Positions 18,900 to 28,279 of a stretch of DNA of 64,000 nucleotides are shown piece by piece. Below the pieces are notes generated by a model that had not been told where the DNA came from, did no database searches, and saw nothing but the letters and a program-made list of their open reading frames with translations. Every line of letters begins with the position of its first letter. The first letter of the stretch is position 1. The position numbers were made by a program, and so were the translations under genes. Source of the stretch: Rhodobacter sp. (lineage in GTDB: Bacteria > Pseudomonadota > Alphaproteobacteria > Rhodobacterales > Rhodobacteraceae); contig JADCEL010000016.1 of NCBI GenBank assembly GCA_020250125.1, forward strand, positions 37,008-101,007. The letters run 5' to 3'.

Positions 18900-20128
18900 T
18901 GGACGTCTTCACAGGCAGCTTCACCCAGCAGGAGCCGATTTCCGACGAGGGCATTGCGGCGGCGCTGGCGGTTTTGCGCCACGGGCGGCTGCACCGCTAC
19001 AACACCGCGCCGGGCGAGATTGCCGAGACGGCCTTGCTGGAAGAAGACTTCGCGCGTCTGGTGGGGGCGAAATACTGTCTGGCCGTGGCCTCGGGCGGCT
19101 ATGCCATGGCAACGGCCCTGCGCGCGCTGGGTGTCGGTCACGACGATGCCGTTCTGTCGAACGGCTTTACCCTGGCCCCGGTGCCCGGTGCCATTGCCGC
19201 CGTGGGCGCGCGGCCAGTGTTTGTCGAGGTGACGGAAGACCTGACCATCGACCTGGATGATCTGGCGGCGAAGATCGCCGCCTCGGGCGCGCGGGTGCTG
19301 CTGCTGAGCCATATGCGCGGGCATATCTGCGACATGGACCGGCTGATGGCGATCTGCGATGCCGCCGCCGTGACGGTGATCGAGGATTGCGCCCATACCA
19401 TGGGGGCGCGGTTCCGCAGCGTGCCATCGGGGCGGCACGGGCGCATGGGGTGCTATTCGACGCAGACCTACAAGCATGCCAATTCCGGCGAGGGCGGCTT
19501 TCTGGTGTCGGATGACCCGCAAGCGATGGCGCGGGCGATTCTGCTGTCGGGCAGCTACATGCTTTATGCCCGGCACCGGGCCGCCCCGCCGCCCGAAGCC
19601 TTTGAGTCGCTGCGCTTCGAGGTTCCGAACATCTCGGGCCGGATGGACAATCTGCGGGCCGCGATCCTGCGCCCGCAGCTGGCCACGCTGGACGACCGGG
19701 TGGGGCGGTGGGCAACCCTGTACCGCCGGCTTGAGGCGGAGCTTGCCGGAACGCCCGGTCTGACGCTGATCCCCCGGCAGGCGGACGAGCATTTCGTGGG
19801 ATCATCGTTCCAGTTCCTGCTGCGCGACTGGCAACCGCTGCGAACCCGCAGCGTGATTGCGCGCTGTGCCGCGCGGGGGGTGGAGCTGAAGTGGTTCGGC
19901 GCGGCCGATCCGGTGGCCTTCACCTCGCGCTATGATCATTGGCGCTATGCAAGGCCGGCGCCGCTGCCCCGCACCGACCGGGTGCTGGCCGGGCTGATCG
20001 ACCTGCGCCTGCCGCTGACCTTCACGCCGGACGACGCGGCGCTGATCGGGCGGATCGTGAAGGCCGAGGTGAGTGCGGTGTTCCAGGGGGCCGAAGAGGG
20101 GCCCGAAGCGCTGCCGCCGGGCGACTGA
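18899..20128 (+). CDS. DegT/DnrJ/EryC1/StrS-family PLP aminotransferase
   Basis: The 409-residue protein has the sugar-aminotransferase fold. The PLP-binding Lys192 sits in TYKHANSGEGGF and the ring-stacking Asp163 in VIEDCAHTMGA. These enzymes usually make amino sugars from nucleotide 4- or 3-keto sugars, though some act on other ketones. No nucleotide-sugar gene is adjacent. The nearest sugar genes are the NeuC-like cluster about 16 kb away, so the substrate is open. Start is the ATG at 18899 inside the MFS stop. The C-terminus (FQGAEEGPEALPPGD) looks disordered. Confidence 0.85.
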   Translation: MDVFTGSFTQQEPISDEGIAAALAVLRHGRLHRYNTAPGEIAETALLEEDFARLVGAKYCLAVASGGYAMATALRALGVGHDDAVLSNGFTLAPVPGAIAAVGARPVFVEVTEDLTIDLDDLAAKIAASGARVLLLSHMRGHICDMDRLMAICDAAAVTVIEDCAHTMGARFRSVPSGRHGRMGCYSTQTYKHANSGEGGFLVSDDPQAMARAILLSGSYMLYARHRAAPPPEAFESLRFEVPNISGRMDNLRAAILRPQLATLDDRVGRWATLYRRLEAELAGTPGLTLIPRQADEHFVGSSFQFLLRDWQPLRTRSVIARCAARGVELKWFGAADPVAFTSRYDHWRYARPAPLPRTDRVLAGLIDLRLPLTFTPDDAALIGRIVKAEVSAVFQGAEEGPEALPPGD

Positions 20129-20217
20129 CCGGCACGATCTGCCCTTCCGCCCGCACCCTGTTGCGCTAAACTGCCGCGCACGATGCGCAACCGGCGGCGA
20201 AGGGACGTGGCGGGCGG

Positions 20218-20625
20218 ATGAACAGCACATGGCTTGAAGGCGGCAAGGAAAGCCTGCTGCACGCGCATCTTCCGGCGCTGGTCGAGGGGCTGACCTGGGT
20301 CGAGGCGGCGATTGACCTGTTTGCCATCACGGTGATGCTGATCGGGGTGCTGCGCTTTGTGGCGGGTTTCCTGCGGGCTGAGAGGGCCGGGGACAAACGC
20401 CTCGCGGCCATTGATGAAAGCCGGATCGAACTGGGCCGCTACATTCTGGCGGGGCTGGAGTTGTTCATCGTTTCGGACATCATCGAAACCGCGCTCAGCC
20501 TGCAATTGCTGGATCTGGTGTTTCTGGGCCTTCTGGTGGCGATCCGGTCGGCGATCAGCTATTTCCTGGAGCGCGAGGTCACCAATATCCGCACCACCCG
20601 CAGCGGGGCGGAGGACCGCGCCTGA
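20218..20625 (+). CDS. DUF1622 membrane protein
   Basis: The 135-residue protein matches DUF1622 with its characteristic layout: a first hydrophobic helix (VEAAIDLFAITVMLIGVLRF), a charged loop with RIELGRYILAGLELFIVSDI, and a last helix followed by FLEREV. The family is predicted to be integral to the inner membrane and has no known function. It lies 89 bases after the aminotransferase gene and is the last gene before the nuo promoter region. Confidence 0.75.
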   Translation: MNSTWLEGGKESLLHAHLPALVEGLTWVEAAIDLFAITVMLIGVLRFVAGFLRAERAGDKRLAAIDESRIELGRYILAGLELFIVSDIIETALSLQLLDLVFLGLLVAIRSAISYFLEREVTNIRTTRSGAEDRA

Positions 20626-20751
20626 CGGTCTTTGCCGCAGGGCGATGCCGCAGCGCCGCACCGGCTGCGACACAGGGCCGCGAAACGCCGCTTTCCCGTG
20701 CAGGGTCATGACGATCCTTGCTGTTTCGGGCCTTTGCCGGGCGGCCTTCGG

Positions 20752-20780
20752 TTGACCCCGGCCGGGGGGCAGAGTAAAGG
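20752..20780 (+). promoter_or_regulatory. Strong candidate nuo operon promoter
   Basis: TTGACC (20752-20757) and TAAAGG (20775-20780) are separated by exactly 17 bases. The site is about 70 bases upstream of nuoA in the 223-base gap after the DUF1622 gene. It is the best sigma-70-like match seen on the plus strand and would drive the nuo run starting at nuoA. Confidence 0.6.
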
Positions 20781-20848
20781 GATCGCAAGCCGGAAAAGCG
20801 CCGCCGGATGCGCCGCCGCCCGTCTTTTGCCAGCCGATGGAGCCCCTC

Positions 20849-21738
<890 letters not shown>

Positions 21739-21748
21739 GAGAGCTGCC

Positions 21749-22393
21749 ATGGCCGAGGCCGACCTGTCCATCGCCAGCGACCGCCGCGCCCGGTCACGTG
21801 AGGCGCTGGCCGAGCTTGCCGCGCATATCGGGGTCCGCCGCCCCGGTGCCGTGGCGCGCAGCGAGATTGCCCATGGCGAGTTGACCCTGCATGTGCCGCT
21901 GACAGGCCTGGTACAGCTTGTCGAATTCCTGAAGACCGATCAGGGCTGCCGCTTTTCCTCGCTGGTCGATATCACGGCCATCGACCATCCTGACCGCGCG
22001 GCGCGCTTCGATCTGGTCTATCATCTGCTGTCGATGTACCAGAACCACCGCATCCGGCTGAAGGTGGCGGTGCAGGACAGCGATATGGTGCCGTCAGTCA
22101 CCGGCGTTCACGCATCGGCCAACTGGTTTGAGCGCGAGGTTTTCGACATGTTCGGAATCCTCTTCTCGGGGCATCCGGACCTGCGGCGCATCCTGACCGA
22201 TTACGGGTTTCGCGGCCACCCGCTGCGCAAGGATTTCCCGACCACCGGCTATACCGAAGTGCGCTATGACGAGGCGCGCAAGCGCGTGGTCTACGAGCCG
22301 GTGAAGCTGGTGCAGGAATACCGGCAGTTCGATTTCATGTCGCCCTGGGAGGGTGCGCCGCATATCCTTCCCGGCGACGACAAGGCGAAGTGA
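21749..22393 (+). CDS. nuoC: NADH-quinone oxidoreductase subunit C
   Basis: This 214-residue peripheral-arm subunit (30 kDa family) joins NuoB and NuoD at the quinone module. The family signature [21 protein letters not shown] is split around residues 129-149, followed by [20 protein letters not shown] at 21749 has an AGGAGAG box upstream; a longer frame would begin inside nuoB. nuoD follows after 4 bases. Confidence 0.96.
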   Translation: MAEADLSIASDRRARSREALAELAAHIGVRRPGAVARSEIAHGELTLHVPLTGLVQLVEFLKTDQGCRFSSLVDITAIDHPDRAARFDLVYHLLSMYQNHRIRLKVAVQDSDMVPSVTGVHASANWFEREVFDMFGILFSGHPDLRRILTDYGFRGHPLRKDFPTTGYTEVRYDEARKRVVYEPVKLVQEYRQFDFMSPWEGAPHILPGDDKAK

Positions 22394-22397
22394 GAGC

Positions 22398-23609
22398 ATG
22401 ATGGACGGAAGCTTTGACGACGCGCTGACGGGCGAGCAGAAGATCCGCAACTTCAACCTGAACTTCGGCCCGCAACACCCTGCGGCGCATGGGGTTTTGC
22501 GCCTTGTGCTGGAGCTGGACGGCGAGATTGTGGAACGCTGCGATCCGCATATCGGGCTGCTGCACCGCGGCACCGAAAAGCTGATGGAAAGCCGCACCTA
22601 TCTGCAGAACCTGCCCTATTTCGACCGGCTGGATTATGTGGCCCCGATGAACCAGGAACATGCCTGGTGCCTGGCCATCGAAAAGCTGACGGGCGTGGCG
22701 GTGCCGCGCCGGGCCAGCCTGATCCGGGTGCTGTTCTGCGAAATCGGGCGGGTGCTGAACCACCTGCTGAACGTGACCACCCAGGCGATGGATGTGGGCG
22801 CGCTGACGCCGCCGCTGTGGGGGTTCGAGGAACGCGAAAAGCTGATGGTGTTCTATGAACGCGCATCCGGCGCGCGGCTGCATGCCGCCTATTTCCGCCC
22901 CGGCGGCGTGCATCAGGACCTGACGCCGAAGCTGCTGGAGGATATCGATCAGTGGGCGGTGGAATTTCCGCGCGTGCTGGACGATATCGACGGGCTGCTG
23001 ACCGAAAACCGCATCTTCAAGCAGCGCAATGCCGATATCGGCGTGGTGACGGAAGAGGATATTCTGAACTGGGGCTTTTCCGGCGTCATGGTGCGCGGAT
23101 CGGGCCTTGCCTGGGACCTGCGCCGCAGCCAGCCCTATGAATGCTATGACGAATTCGACTTCAGGATTCCGGTGGGCAAGAACGGCGATTGCTATGACCG
23201 CTACCTGTGCCGGATGCAGGAAATGCGCGAGTCGACCTCGATCATCCGGCAGGCGGTGGCCAAGCTGCGGGTGGAAAAGGGCGATGTGCTGGCCCGTGGC
23301 AAGATCACGCCGCCCCCGCGCGGCGAGATGAAAACCTCGATGGAGGCGCTGATCCATCACTTCAAGCTTTATACCGAAGGCTTCCACGTGCCCGCGGGCG
23401 AGGTTTATGCGGCGGTGGAGGCCCCGAAGGGCGAATTCGGCGTCTACCTTGTGGCCGACGGCACCAACCGCCCCTACCGCTGCAAGATCCGCGCGCCGGG
23501 GTTCCTGCATCTGCAGGCGATGGATTACATCTGCAAGGGGCACCAGCTGGCCGATGTGAGTGCGATCATCGGGACGATGGATGTGGTGTTCGGGGAGATT
23601 GACCGGTGA
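22398..23609 (+). CDS. nuoD: NADH-quinone oxidoreductase subunit D
   Basis: The 403-residue 49-kDa-family subunit forms the quinone pocket with NuoB. Conserved sequence includes [18 protein letters not shown] with the pocket His, [25 protein letters not shown], and the C-terminal [12 protein letters not shown]. The start is the first of two adjacent ATGs at 22398 with a GAGAG leader. Its stop overlaps a GTG that opens the repeat/DUF559/DUF2442 frame (GTGA), so the inserted frame may be translated by coupling. Confidence 0.97.
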   Translation: MMDGSFDDALTGEQKIRNFNLNFGPQHPAAHGVLRLVLELDGEIVERCDPHIGLLHRGTEKLMESRTYLQNLPYFDRLDYVAPMNQEHAWCLAIEKLTGVAVPRRASLIRVLFCEIGRVLNHLLNVTTQAMDVGALTPPLWGFEEREKLMVFYERASGARLHAAYFRPGGVHQDLTPKLLEDIDQWAVEFPRVLDDIDGLLTENRIFKQRNADIGVVTEEDILNWGFSGVMVRGSGLAWDLRRSQPYECYDEFDFRIPVGKNGDCYDRYLCRMQEMRESTSIIRQAVAKLRVEKGDVLARGKITPPPRGEMKTSMEALIHHFKLYTEGFHVPAGEVYAAVEAPKGEFGVYLVADGTNRPYRCKIRAPGFLHLQAMDYICKGHQLADVSAIIGTMDVVFGEIDR

Positions 23610-24604
23610 GTAAGAAGGCCTCTCCCCCATCCCCTCTCCCACGGGAGAGGGGGGTCGCGGACGGTGATGCCGCGCCCCCCTCTCCGGCACGGAGAGGGGC
23701 CGGGGGAGAGGGGTCTTTGCCGGGCGGTGTTCCAGGCCTTGAAGCACGGTCTGCGCAGGCCTCTCCCCCATCCCCTCTCCCACGGGAGAGGGGGGTCGCG
23801 GACGGTGATGCCGCGCCCCCCTCTCCGGCACGGAGAGGGGCCGGGGGAGAGGTGCAAAGCCGGTTCAACCGTGGCGCAGGGATGACTGCACGGGCGCAAA
23901 GATTGCGGCGTGATATGACCGATGCCGAACGGCTGCTTTGGTCGCGGCTGCGTGGTGATGCGCTGGGTGTGCGGTTTCGCCGACAGCTCGTGATTGACCG
24001 GCGGTTCATTGTAGATTTCTGTGCGCCCGAGATCGGATTGATTGTCGAGGTGGACGGGGGGCAGCATGCCGGTTCGGAGTCGGACGTGATCCGGGACGCC
24101 TGTCTGGCGAAGCGGGGCTATCAGGTTCTCCGGTTCTGGAACACTGAGGTTCAGCGCGAAACGCTGGCCGTGATGGAGCGGATTTTTGCGGTGGTGAGCA
24201 ATCTGCTTGAGGCGAATACCTCTCCCCCGGCCCCTCTCCGAAGCGGAGAGGGGGGCGCTGCTGAACGGACAGAGCCCCATAACGGGCGGGGCGTGCGCAG
24301 CATCGCTGACAGTTGCGATCCGGAACGGGCGGAAACGCTGATACGCATTCGGCATGTTTTATTTGTTTCCACTTCCGCACTCCGCGTAACGTTTGATGAC
24401 GGTGCGGTGCGTGAGGTGGATTTTGCGGACCTGATCTCGACTTCGAAGTGGTTCAAGATGCTTTCTGTGCCGACCACGTTCGAGACAGTTGAAATAGTGA
24501 ACAATGGCCGCGCCCTGCAATGGGTGACAGGGGCCGACTTCTGCGCTGATGCCCTGCGCATCATGGCCGACGAACAGCTTGCAGCCAAGGGAACGACCGC
24601 CTGA
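23606..24604 (+). CDS. Chimeric frame: REP-encoded linker, DUF559 nuclease-like domain, DUF2442 domain
   Basis: A single 332-codon frame opens with GTG overlapping the nuoD stop and ends one base into nuoE. Residues 6-82 are low complexity and come from two copies of a palindromic repeat exactly 47 codons apart ([20 protein letters not shown] twice). Residues 93-202 are a DUF559 domain related to Vsr-type endonucleases, with [32 protein letters not shown] (Asp137) and IVEVDGGQH (Glu148, Asp150), a plausible PD-(D/E)xK site. Residues 203-216 derive from a third, half repeat. Residues 249-325 match DUF2442 ([28 protein letters not shown]). ATG at 23882 could start a separate DUF559 protein. Whether the full chimera is made is unknown. 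Confidence 0.7.
   Translation: MSKKASPPSPLPRERGVADGDAAPPSPARRGAGGEGSLPGGVPGLEARSAQASPPSPLPRERGVADGDAAPPSPARRGAGGEVQSRFNRGAGMTARAQRLRRDMTDAERLLWSRLRGDALGVRFRRQLVIDRRFIVDFCAPEIGLIVEVDGGQHAGSESDVIRDACLAKRGYQVLRFWNTEVQRETLAVMERIFAVVSNLLEANTSPPAPLRSGEGGAAERTEPHNGRGVRSIADSCDPERAETLIRIRHVLFVSTSALRVTFDDGAVREVDFADLISTSKWFKMLSVPTTFETVEIVNNGRALQWVTGADFCADALRIMADEQLAAKGTTA
23616..23711. repeat. REP-like cloverleaf repeat, copy 1
   Basis: This 96-base element has an outer 10-base stem (CCTCTCCCCC at 23619-23628 with GGGGGAGAGG at 23702-23711). Inside are two perfect 10-base hairpins: 23631-23640 with 23643-23652 (loop AC) and 23677-23686 with 23690-23699 (loop GCA). The three stems give a cloverleaf-like fold. 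An identical copy lies 141 bases downstream. Confidence 0.9.
23757..23852. repeat. REP-like cloverleaf repeat, copy 2
   Basis: This is identical over 96 bases to copy 1 and in the same orientation. The 45-base spacer between copies is unrelated sequence. Because the offset is 141 bases, both copies are read in the same frame within the chimeric gene. Perfect identity suggests a recent duplication or gene conversion. Confidence 0.9.
24219..24253. repeat. Inverted half copy of the REP-like element
   Basis: CCTCTCCCCC (24219-24228), GG, then a hairpin 24231-24240 with 24244-24253 around AAG. This is the reverse complement of the right half of the upstream repeats, apart from the loop. The DUF559 coding segment is thus bounded by related palindromes on both sides, in opposite orientation. 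Confidence 0.85.
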
Positions 24605-25380
24605 TGCTCCGCCGCCTTCACCCCGAACAGCCCGCCTCTTTCGCCTTCACCCCGGCCAACCTGGCCTGGGCGCAGGGGCAGATCACCAAATACCCGGCGG
24701 GCCGTCAGGCCAGTGCCATCATTCCGCTGCTGTGGCGCGCGCAGGAGCAGGAGGGCTGGCTGACCCGCCCCGCCATCGAACATGTCGCCGACATGCTGGG
24801 CATGGCCCATATCCGGGCGCTGGAGGTGGCGACCTTTTACTTCATGTTCCAGCTGGCCCCGGTGGGGTCGGTGGCGCATGTGCAGGTCTGCGGCACCACA
24901 TCCTGCATGATCTGCGGCGCGGAAGAGCTGATTGCCGTCTGCCGCGAAAAAATCGCGCCCAGGGCGCACCAGCTTTCCCCCGATGGCCGCTTCAGCTGGG
25001 AAGAAGTGGAATGCATGGGGGCCTGCGCCAATGCGCCGATGGCCCAGATCGGCAAGGATTATTACGAGGACCTGACGGCAGACAGGCTGCGCGGGCTGAT
25101 CGAGCGCTTTGCCGCCGGAGAGGTGCCGGTGCCGGGGCCGCAGAACGGCCGCTATGCCAGTGAACCGGTCACCGGGCTGACCAGCCTGAAGGAATTCGAT
25201 TCGGGCCGCAGGCCGTACAATGCCTCGGCCCAGGCGGCGGTCGATCTGAAGGACACCGTCCGGCGGATCGACGGCACCGAAGTGCCGCTGCGCACGCCGT
25301 GGCTGGGCCAGGCCGCAGCCCCTGTCAAGACCAAAGCCCCCCGCAAGACGAAGGCGGCGGCAAAGACGACGAAGGACTGA
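24604..25380 (+). CDS. nuoE: NADH-quinone oxidoreductase subunit E
   Basis: The 258-residue 24-kDa-family subunit carries the 2Fe-2S cluster N1a beside the NADH site. The thioredoxin-like domain ligands are in [11 protein letters not shown] and [11 protein letters not shown] (Cys-x4-Cys and Cys-x3-Cys). Beyond about residue 175 it has a C-terminal extension ending in a Lys/Ala-rich tail with repeated KTKA, longer than the 160-170 residues of the enterobacterial protein. Its ATG overlaps the stop of the upstream chimera by one base. Confidence 0.96.
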   Translation: MLRRLHPEQPASFAFTPANLAWAQGQITKYPAGRQASAIIPLLWRAQEQEGWLTRPAIEHVADMLGMAHIRALEVATFYFMFQLAPVGSVAHVQVCGTTSCMICGAEELIAVCREKIAPRAHQLSPDGRFSWEEVECMGACANAPMAQIGKDYYEDLTADRLRGLIERFAAGEVPVPGPQNGRYASEPVTGLTSLKEFDSGRRPYNASAQAAVDLKDTVRRIDGTEVPLRTPWLGQAAAPVKTKAPRKTKAAAKTTKD

Positions 25381-25422
25381 ACCGGAACCGGCCAGGGCAG
25401 GCCAAAGGGAAGGAAACGACCG

Positions 25423-26010
25423 ATGATTGCAGAAAGCAAACAGACGCCCCTGCTTGCAGGCTGGGCGATTGCCGCAGCCGCCGGCCTTGTGGCTGCGGCG
25501 GTATCCTATGTTGTCGGGGGCCTGAGCCCCCTGCAGTGCTGCTTTATCGGCGCGCTGATCTTCGCGGTTGTCGGGCTGATCCTTGGCCTGCCGGGGCGCG
25601 TTCAAGTCGCAGCCGGCGCACCGGTGGACACCGGCATGCGCCCCGTGGATTTGCCGCCGCTGCCTGCCGGCGCAGCGCATCATGCGCCCGCGGCCGCAGC
25701 GGCGTCCGGCGCGGCCCTTGCGCCGCGTCGTCCCGCCGGGTTGACCGGCGCGCGCAGCGGGGATGCCGATGACCTGAAGCGCATCAAGGGGGTCGGGCCG
25801 AAGCTTGAACAGCTTTGCCACAGCCTGGGCTTTTATCACTTCGATCAGATCGCCGCCTGGACGGAAGACGAGATTGCCTGGGTGGACGACAACCTTGAAG
25901 GCTTCAAGGGACGGGTGACGCGCGATGACTGGGTTGCGCAGGCGCGCATTCTGGCGGCGGGCGGCACCACGGAGTTTTCCGACCGGGTCGACAAGGGCGA
26001 TGTGTACTGA
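25423..26010 (+). CDS. Membrane-anchored helix-hairpin-helix protein in the nuo operon
   Basis: The 195-residue protein has two N-terminal membrane helices (about residues 11-32 and 39-56), an Ala/Pro-rich linker (60-110) and a C-terminal globular domain. The latter contains a helix-hairpin-helix motif at 117-137 (DDLKRIKGVGPKLEQL), then WTEDEIAWVDDNLEGFKGR. The domain resembles one seen in alphaproteobacterial nuo operons, sometimes attached to NuoE. Such motifs usually bind DNA or RNA, but a protein-docking role near complex I is equally possible. It follows nuoE by 42 bases and overlaps the next gene (TGATG). Confidence 0.75.
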   Translation: MIAESKQTPLLAGWAIAAAAGLVAAAVSYVVGGLSPLQCCFIGALIFAVVGLILGLPGRVQVAAGAPVDTGMRPVDLPPLPAGAAHHAPAAAAASGAALAPRRPAGLTGARSGDADDLKRIKGVGPKLEQLCHSLGFYHFDQIAAWTEDEIAWVDDNLEGFKGRVTRDDWVAQARILAAGGTTEFSDRVDKGDVY

Positions 26011-26228
26011 TGGCCGGACCGCAGGACCGTCACCTGGCCGGGCAGGCGCGGCGTGTCGCGATCATCATCGCGGCAACCATGGTGCTGTGGATGGGGGCGC
26101 AGCTTTTGGGCGGCGCATTGGGCTGGCCCCCCCGGTTCGTGTTTCTGTTCGATCTTGCCGCTTTGGCCGCCTTTGTCTGGGCGCTGGTCGTGACCACCCG
26201 CATCTGGCGCGCGCGCCGGAGCAATTGA
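26010..26228 (+). CDS. DUF5337-like small membrane protein
   Basis: The 72-residue protein has two predicted membrane helices (about 16-37 and 42-63) between a polar N-terminus and a basic tail ([10 protein letters not shown]). It resembles the DUF5337 family found next to nuoF in Rhodobacteraceae. The ATG overlaps the preceding stop by one base, and nuoF follows after 10 bases, so it should be made with complex I. A role as accessory subunit or assembly factor is inference from position only. Confidence 0.7.
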   Translation: MAGPQDRHLAGQARRVAIIIAATMVLWMGAQLLGGALGWPPRFVFLFDLAALAAFVWALVVTTRIWRARRSN

Positions 26229-26238
26229 GGACCAAACG

Positions 26239-27534
26239 ATGCTGAAGGATCAGGACCGCATCTTCACCAACCTGTACGGCATGCATGACCGCAGCCTGGC
26301 GGGGGCGAAGACGCGCGGGCACTGGAACGGAACCGCCGCGATCCTGGCGCAGGGGCGGGACCGGATCATCGATCAGGTCAAGGCCAGCGGGCTGCGCGGG
26401 CGCGGCGGGGCGGGCTTTCCCACCGGTCTGAAATGGTCCTTCATGCCGAAGGTGTCGGATGGCCGCCCGGCCTATCTGGTGGTCAATGCCGACGAATCCG
26501 AACCCGGCACCTGCAAGGACCGCGAGATCATGCGCCATGATCCGCACACCCTGATCGAGGGTTGCCTGATTGCCGGTTTCGCCATGGGGGCCAATGCCGG
26601 CTATATCTATATCCGGGGCGAATACATCCGCGAGCGCGAGGCGCTGCAGGCGGCGCTGGACGAATGCTATGACGCGGGCCTGCTGGGCCGGAATGCAGCA
26701 GGCTCGGGCTGGGATTTCGACCTGTACCTGCACCATGGGGCCGGGGCCTATATCTGCGGCGAGGAAACGGCGCTGCTGGAAAGCCTGGAAGGCAAAAAGG
26801 GCATGCCGCGCATGAAGCCGCCCTTTCCGGCGGGGTCGGGCCTGTATGGGTCGCCCACCACGGTGAACAATGTGGAATCGATTGCGGTGGTGCCGACCAT
26901 CCTGCGGCGCGGGGCGGACTGGTTCGCCAGCTTCGGGCGGCCGAACAATACGGGCACGAAGATTTTCGGCATTTCGGGCCATGTCAACGCGCCCTGCGTG
27001 GTGGAAGAGGCGATGTCGATCCCGCTGCGCGAATTGCTGGACCGGCACTGCGGCGGCGTGCGCGGCGGCTGGAAGAACATCAAGGCGGTGATCCCCGGCG
27101 GGTCATCGGTGCCGCTGCTGACGCAGGCGCAATGCGATGATGCGCTGATGGATTTCGACTGGCTGCGTGAACAGCGCTCGGGCCTGGGCACGGCGGCGGT
27201 GATCGTGATGGATCAGTCCACCGATGTGATCAAGGCAATCTGGCGGCTGTCGAAGTTCTACAAGCATGAATCCTGCGGCCAGTGTACCCCCTGCCGCGAA
27301 GGTACGGGCTGGATGATGCGGGTGATGGACCGTCTGGTGCGTGGCGATGCGGAAGTGGAAGAGATCGACATGCTGATCTCGGTCACCAAGCAGGTTGAGG
27401 GGCACACGATCTGCGCCCTTGGCGATGCGGCGGCCTGGCCGATTCAGGGCCTGGTCCGGGCCTTCCGCGAGGAAATCGAGGATCGGATCAAGGCGCGGAA
27501 GACCGGGCGCATGGGCGCAATGGCGGCGGAGTGA
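26239..27534 (+). CDS. nuoF: NADH-quinone oxidoreductase subunit F
   Basis: The 431-residue 51-kDa-family subunit binds NADH and FMN and one 4Fe-4S cluster (N3). [14 protein letters not shown] is the glycine-rich NADH/FMN loop, [15 protein letters not shown] lines the flavin site, and [15 protein letters not shown] with the later [10 protein letters not shown] supplies the cluster ligands. It is separated from nuoE by two small membrane-protein genes. An AGGA box precedes the start. Confidence 0.97.
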   Translation: MLKDQDRIFTNLYGMHDRSLAGAKTRGHWNGTAAILAQGRDRIIDQVKASGLRGRGGAGFPTGLKWSFMPKVSDGRPAYLVVNADESEPGTCKDREIMRHDPHTLIEGCLIAGFAMGANAGYIYIRGEYIREREALQAALDECYDAGLLGRNAAGSGWDFDLYLHHGAGAYICGEETALLESLEGKKGMPRMKPPFPAGSGLYGSPTTVNNVESIAVVPTILRRGADWFASFGRPNNTGTKIFGISGHVNAPCVVEEAMSIPLRELLDRHCGGVRGGWKNIKAVIPGGSSVPLLTQAQCDDALMDFDWLREQRSGLGTAAVIVMDQSTDVIKAIWRLSKFYKHESCGQCTPCREGTGWMMRVMDRLVRGDAEVEEIDMLISVTKQVEGHTICALGDAAAWPIQGLVRAFREEIEDRIKARKTGRMGAMAAE

Positions 27535-27540
27535 CCGGGG

Positions 27541-27825
27541 ATGTTCTTCGAGCAATTGCTCATAAGCCTGCCGTTCCTGTCACTGGCGATCGTGCTTTCG
27601 GCCTTGTCGATGATGGCGCCGCAGCATGATCTGGCGTGGCTGTGGCGGACCGCCGGTGTGGCCGCTTCCTTGGCACCCGTAACTGTGGTTCTAGAGATCT
27701 TGACCCCGAGGTGGTCGCTCGACGGCATGATGCTGGGCGCCCTTGTGTTGTCTCTGCTCGGGTCGGCCCCCCTTGCCGCAGCCATGAGCCTGACTGTCGC
27801 CATTCGTCTGCGCAGAGCGGCATGA
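27541..27825 (+). CDS. Small membrane protein of unknown function
   Basis: The 94-residue frame begins 6 bases after nuoF (leader GGGG). It encodes up to three hydrophobic stretches: residues 4-24, around 35-50 and 60-88. No family was recognised. Position in the operon and hydrophobicity suggest a real protein, but composition is somewhat more A+T-rich than nuoF and no conserved motif can be named. Confidence 0.5.
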   Translation: MFFEQLLISLPFLSLAIVLSALSMMAPQHDLAWLWRTAGVAASLAPVTVVLEILTPRWSLDGMMLGALVLSLLGSAPLAAAMSLTVAIRLRRAA

Positions 27826-27907
27826 TGGTTGCGCGGAGTTCCTGGCCATGACCGCCGTTACAACCCGGAACATCCCTTCGCCCGCGCACGAATGCGGCGG
27901 AGTGATG

Positions 27908-28279
27908 ATGGCGCGGGCGGCGGTGATCTGTATGGGCGCAATCTTGGCCCTGTCCGCCTGCGGAAAGGGGCCCGAGGCGGCGCTGCAACCGATGGATCCG
28001 GGCCGCGAGAAGGTGATCGTGGAAGGCGTGGAGTTCCAGACCTTCATGCGCGACGGCCCGCCGGGCGAGCGGTTGACGCCGATGGGGGCGGTGCCGACGG
28101 CTGGTCTGGGTGTGATCGTGCGCCGGGCCGATGGGGCGGACCTTGCCAACAGCGAAGGGCGCATTGCCAAGGCAGCCGCCGAAAAAGGCTGCAACGCGGC
28201 GGGCGGCACCTTCAACCGGGCGGTGCTGGGCCGCTATGAAGGGGCGGGGACCTGGGTTTTTGACGGGGTTTGCACATGA
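27908..28279 (+). CDS. Putative lipoprotein of unknown function
   Basis: The 123-residue protein has a lipoprotein signal: MARAAVICMGAILALSACGK with the lipobox LSAC, so Cys18 would be lipidated. The mature part has two further cysteines (KGCNAAGG and GVCT) and GTFNRAVLGRYEGAGTWVFDG. ATG at 27908 is chosen because GGAG lies 5 bases upstream and the signal begins there. Its end overlaps the DUF3291 gene (ATGA). No function is known; it would be anchored in the envelope. Confidence 0.6.
   Translation: MARAAVICMGAILALSACGKGPEAALQPMDPGREKVIVEGVEFQTFMRDGPPGERLTPMGAVPTAGLGVIVRRADGADLANSEGRIAKAAAEKGCNAAGGTFNRAVLGRYEGAGTWVFDGVCT

Noticed and set aside
23616..24253. A CRISPR array at the nuoD-nuoE junction
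   Set aside because: Only two full repeats, each internally palindromic and 96 bases long, with a single 45-base spacer; this is a REP-like duplication, not CRISPR.
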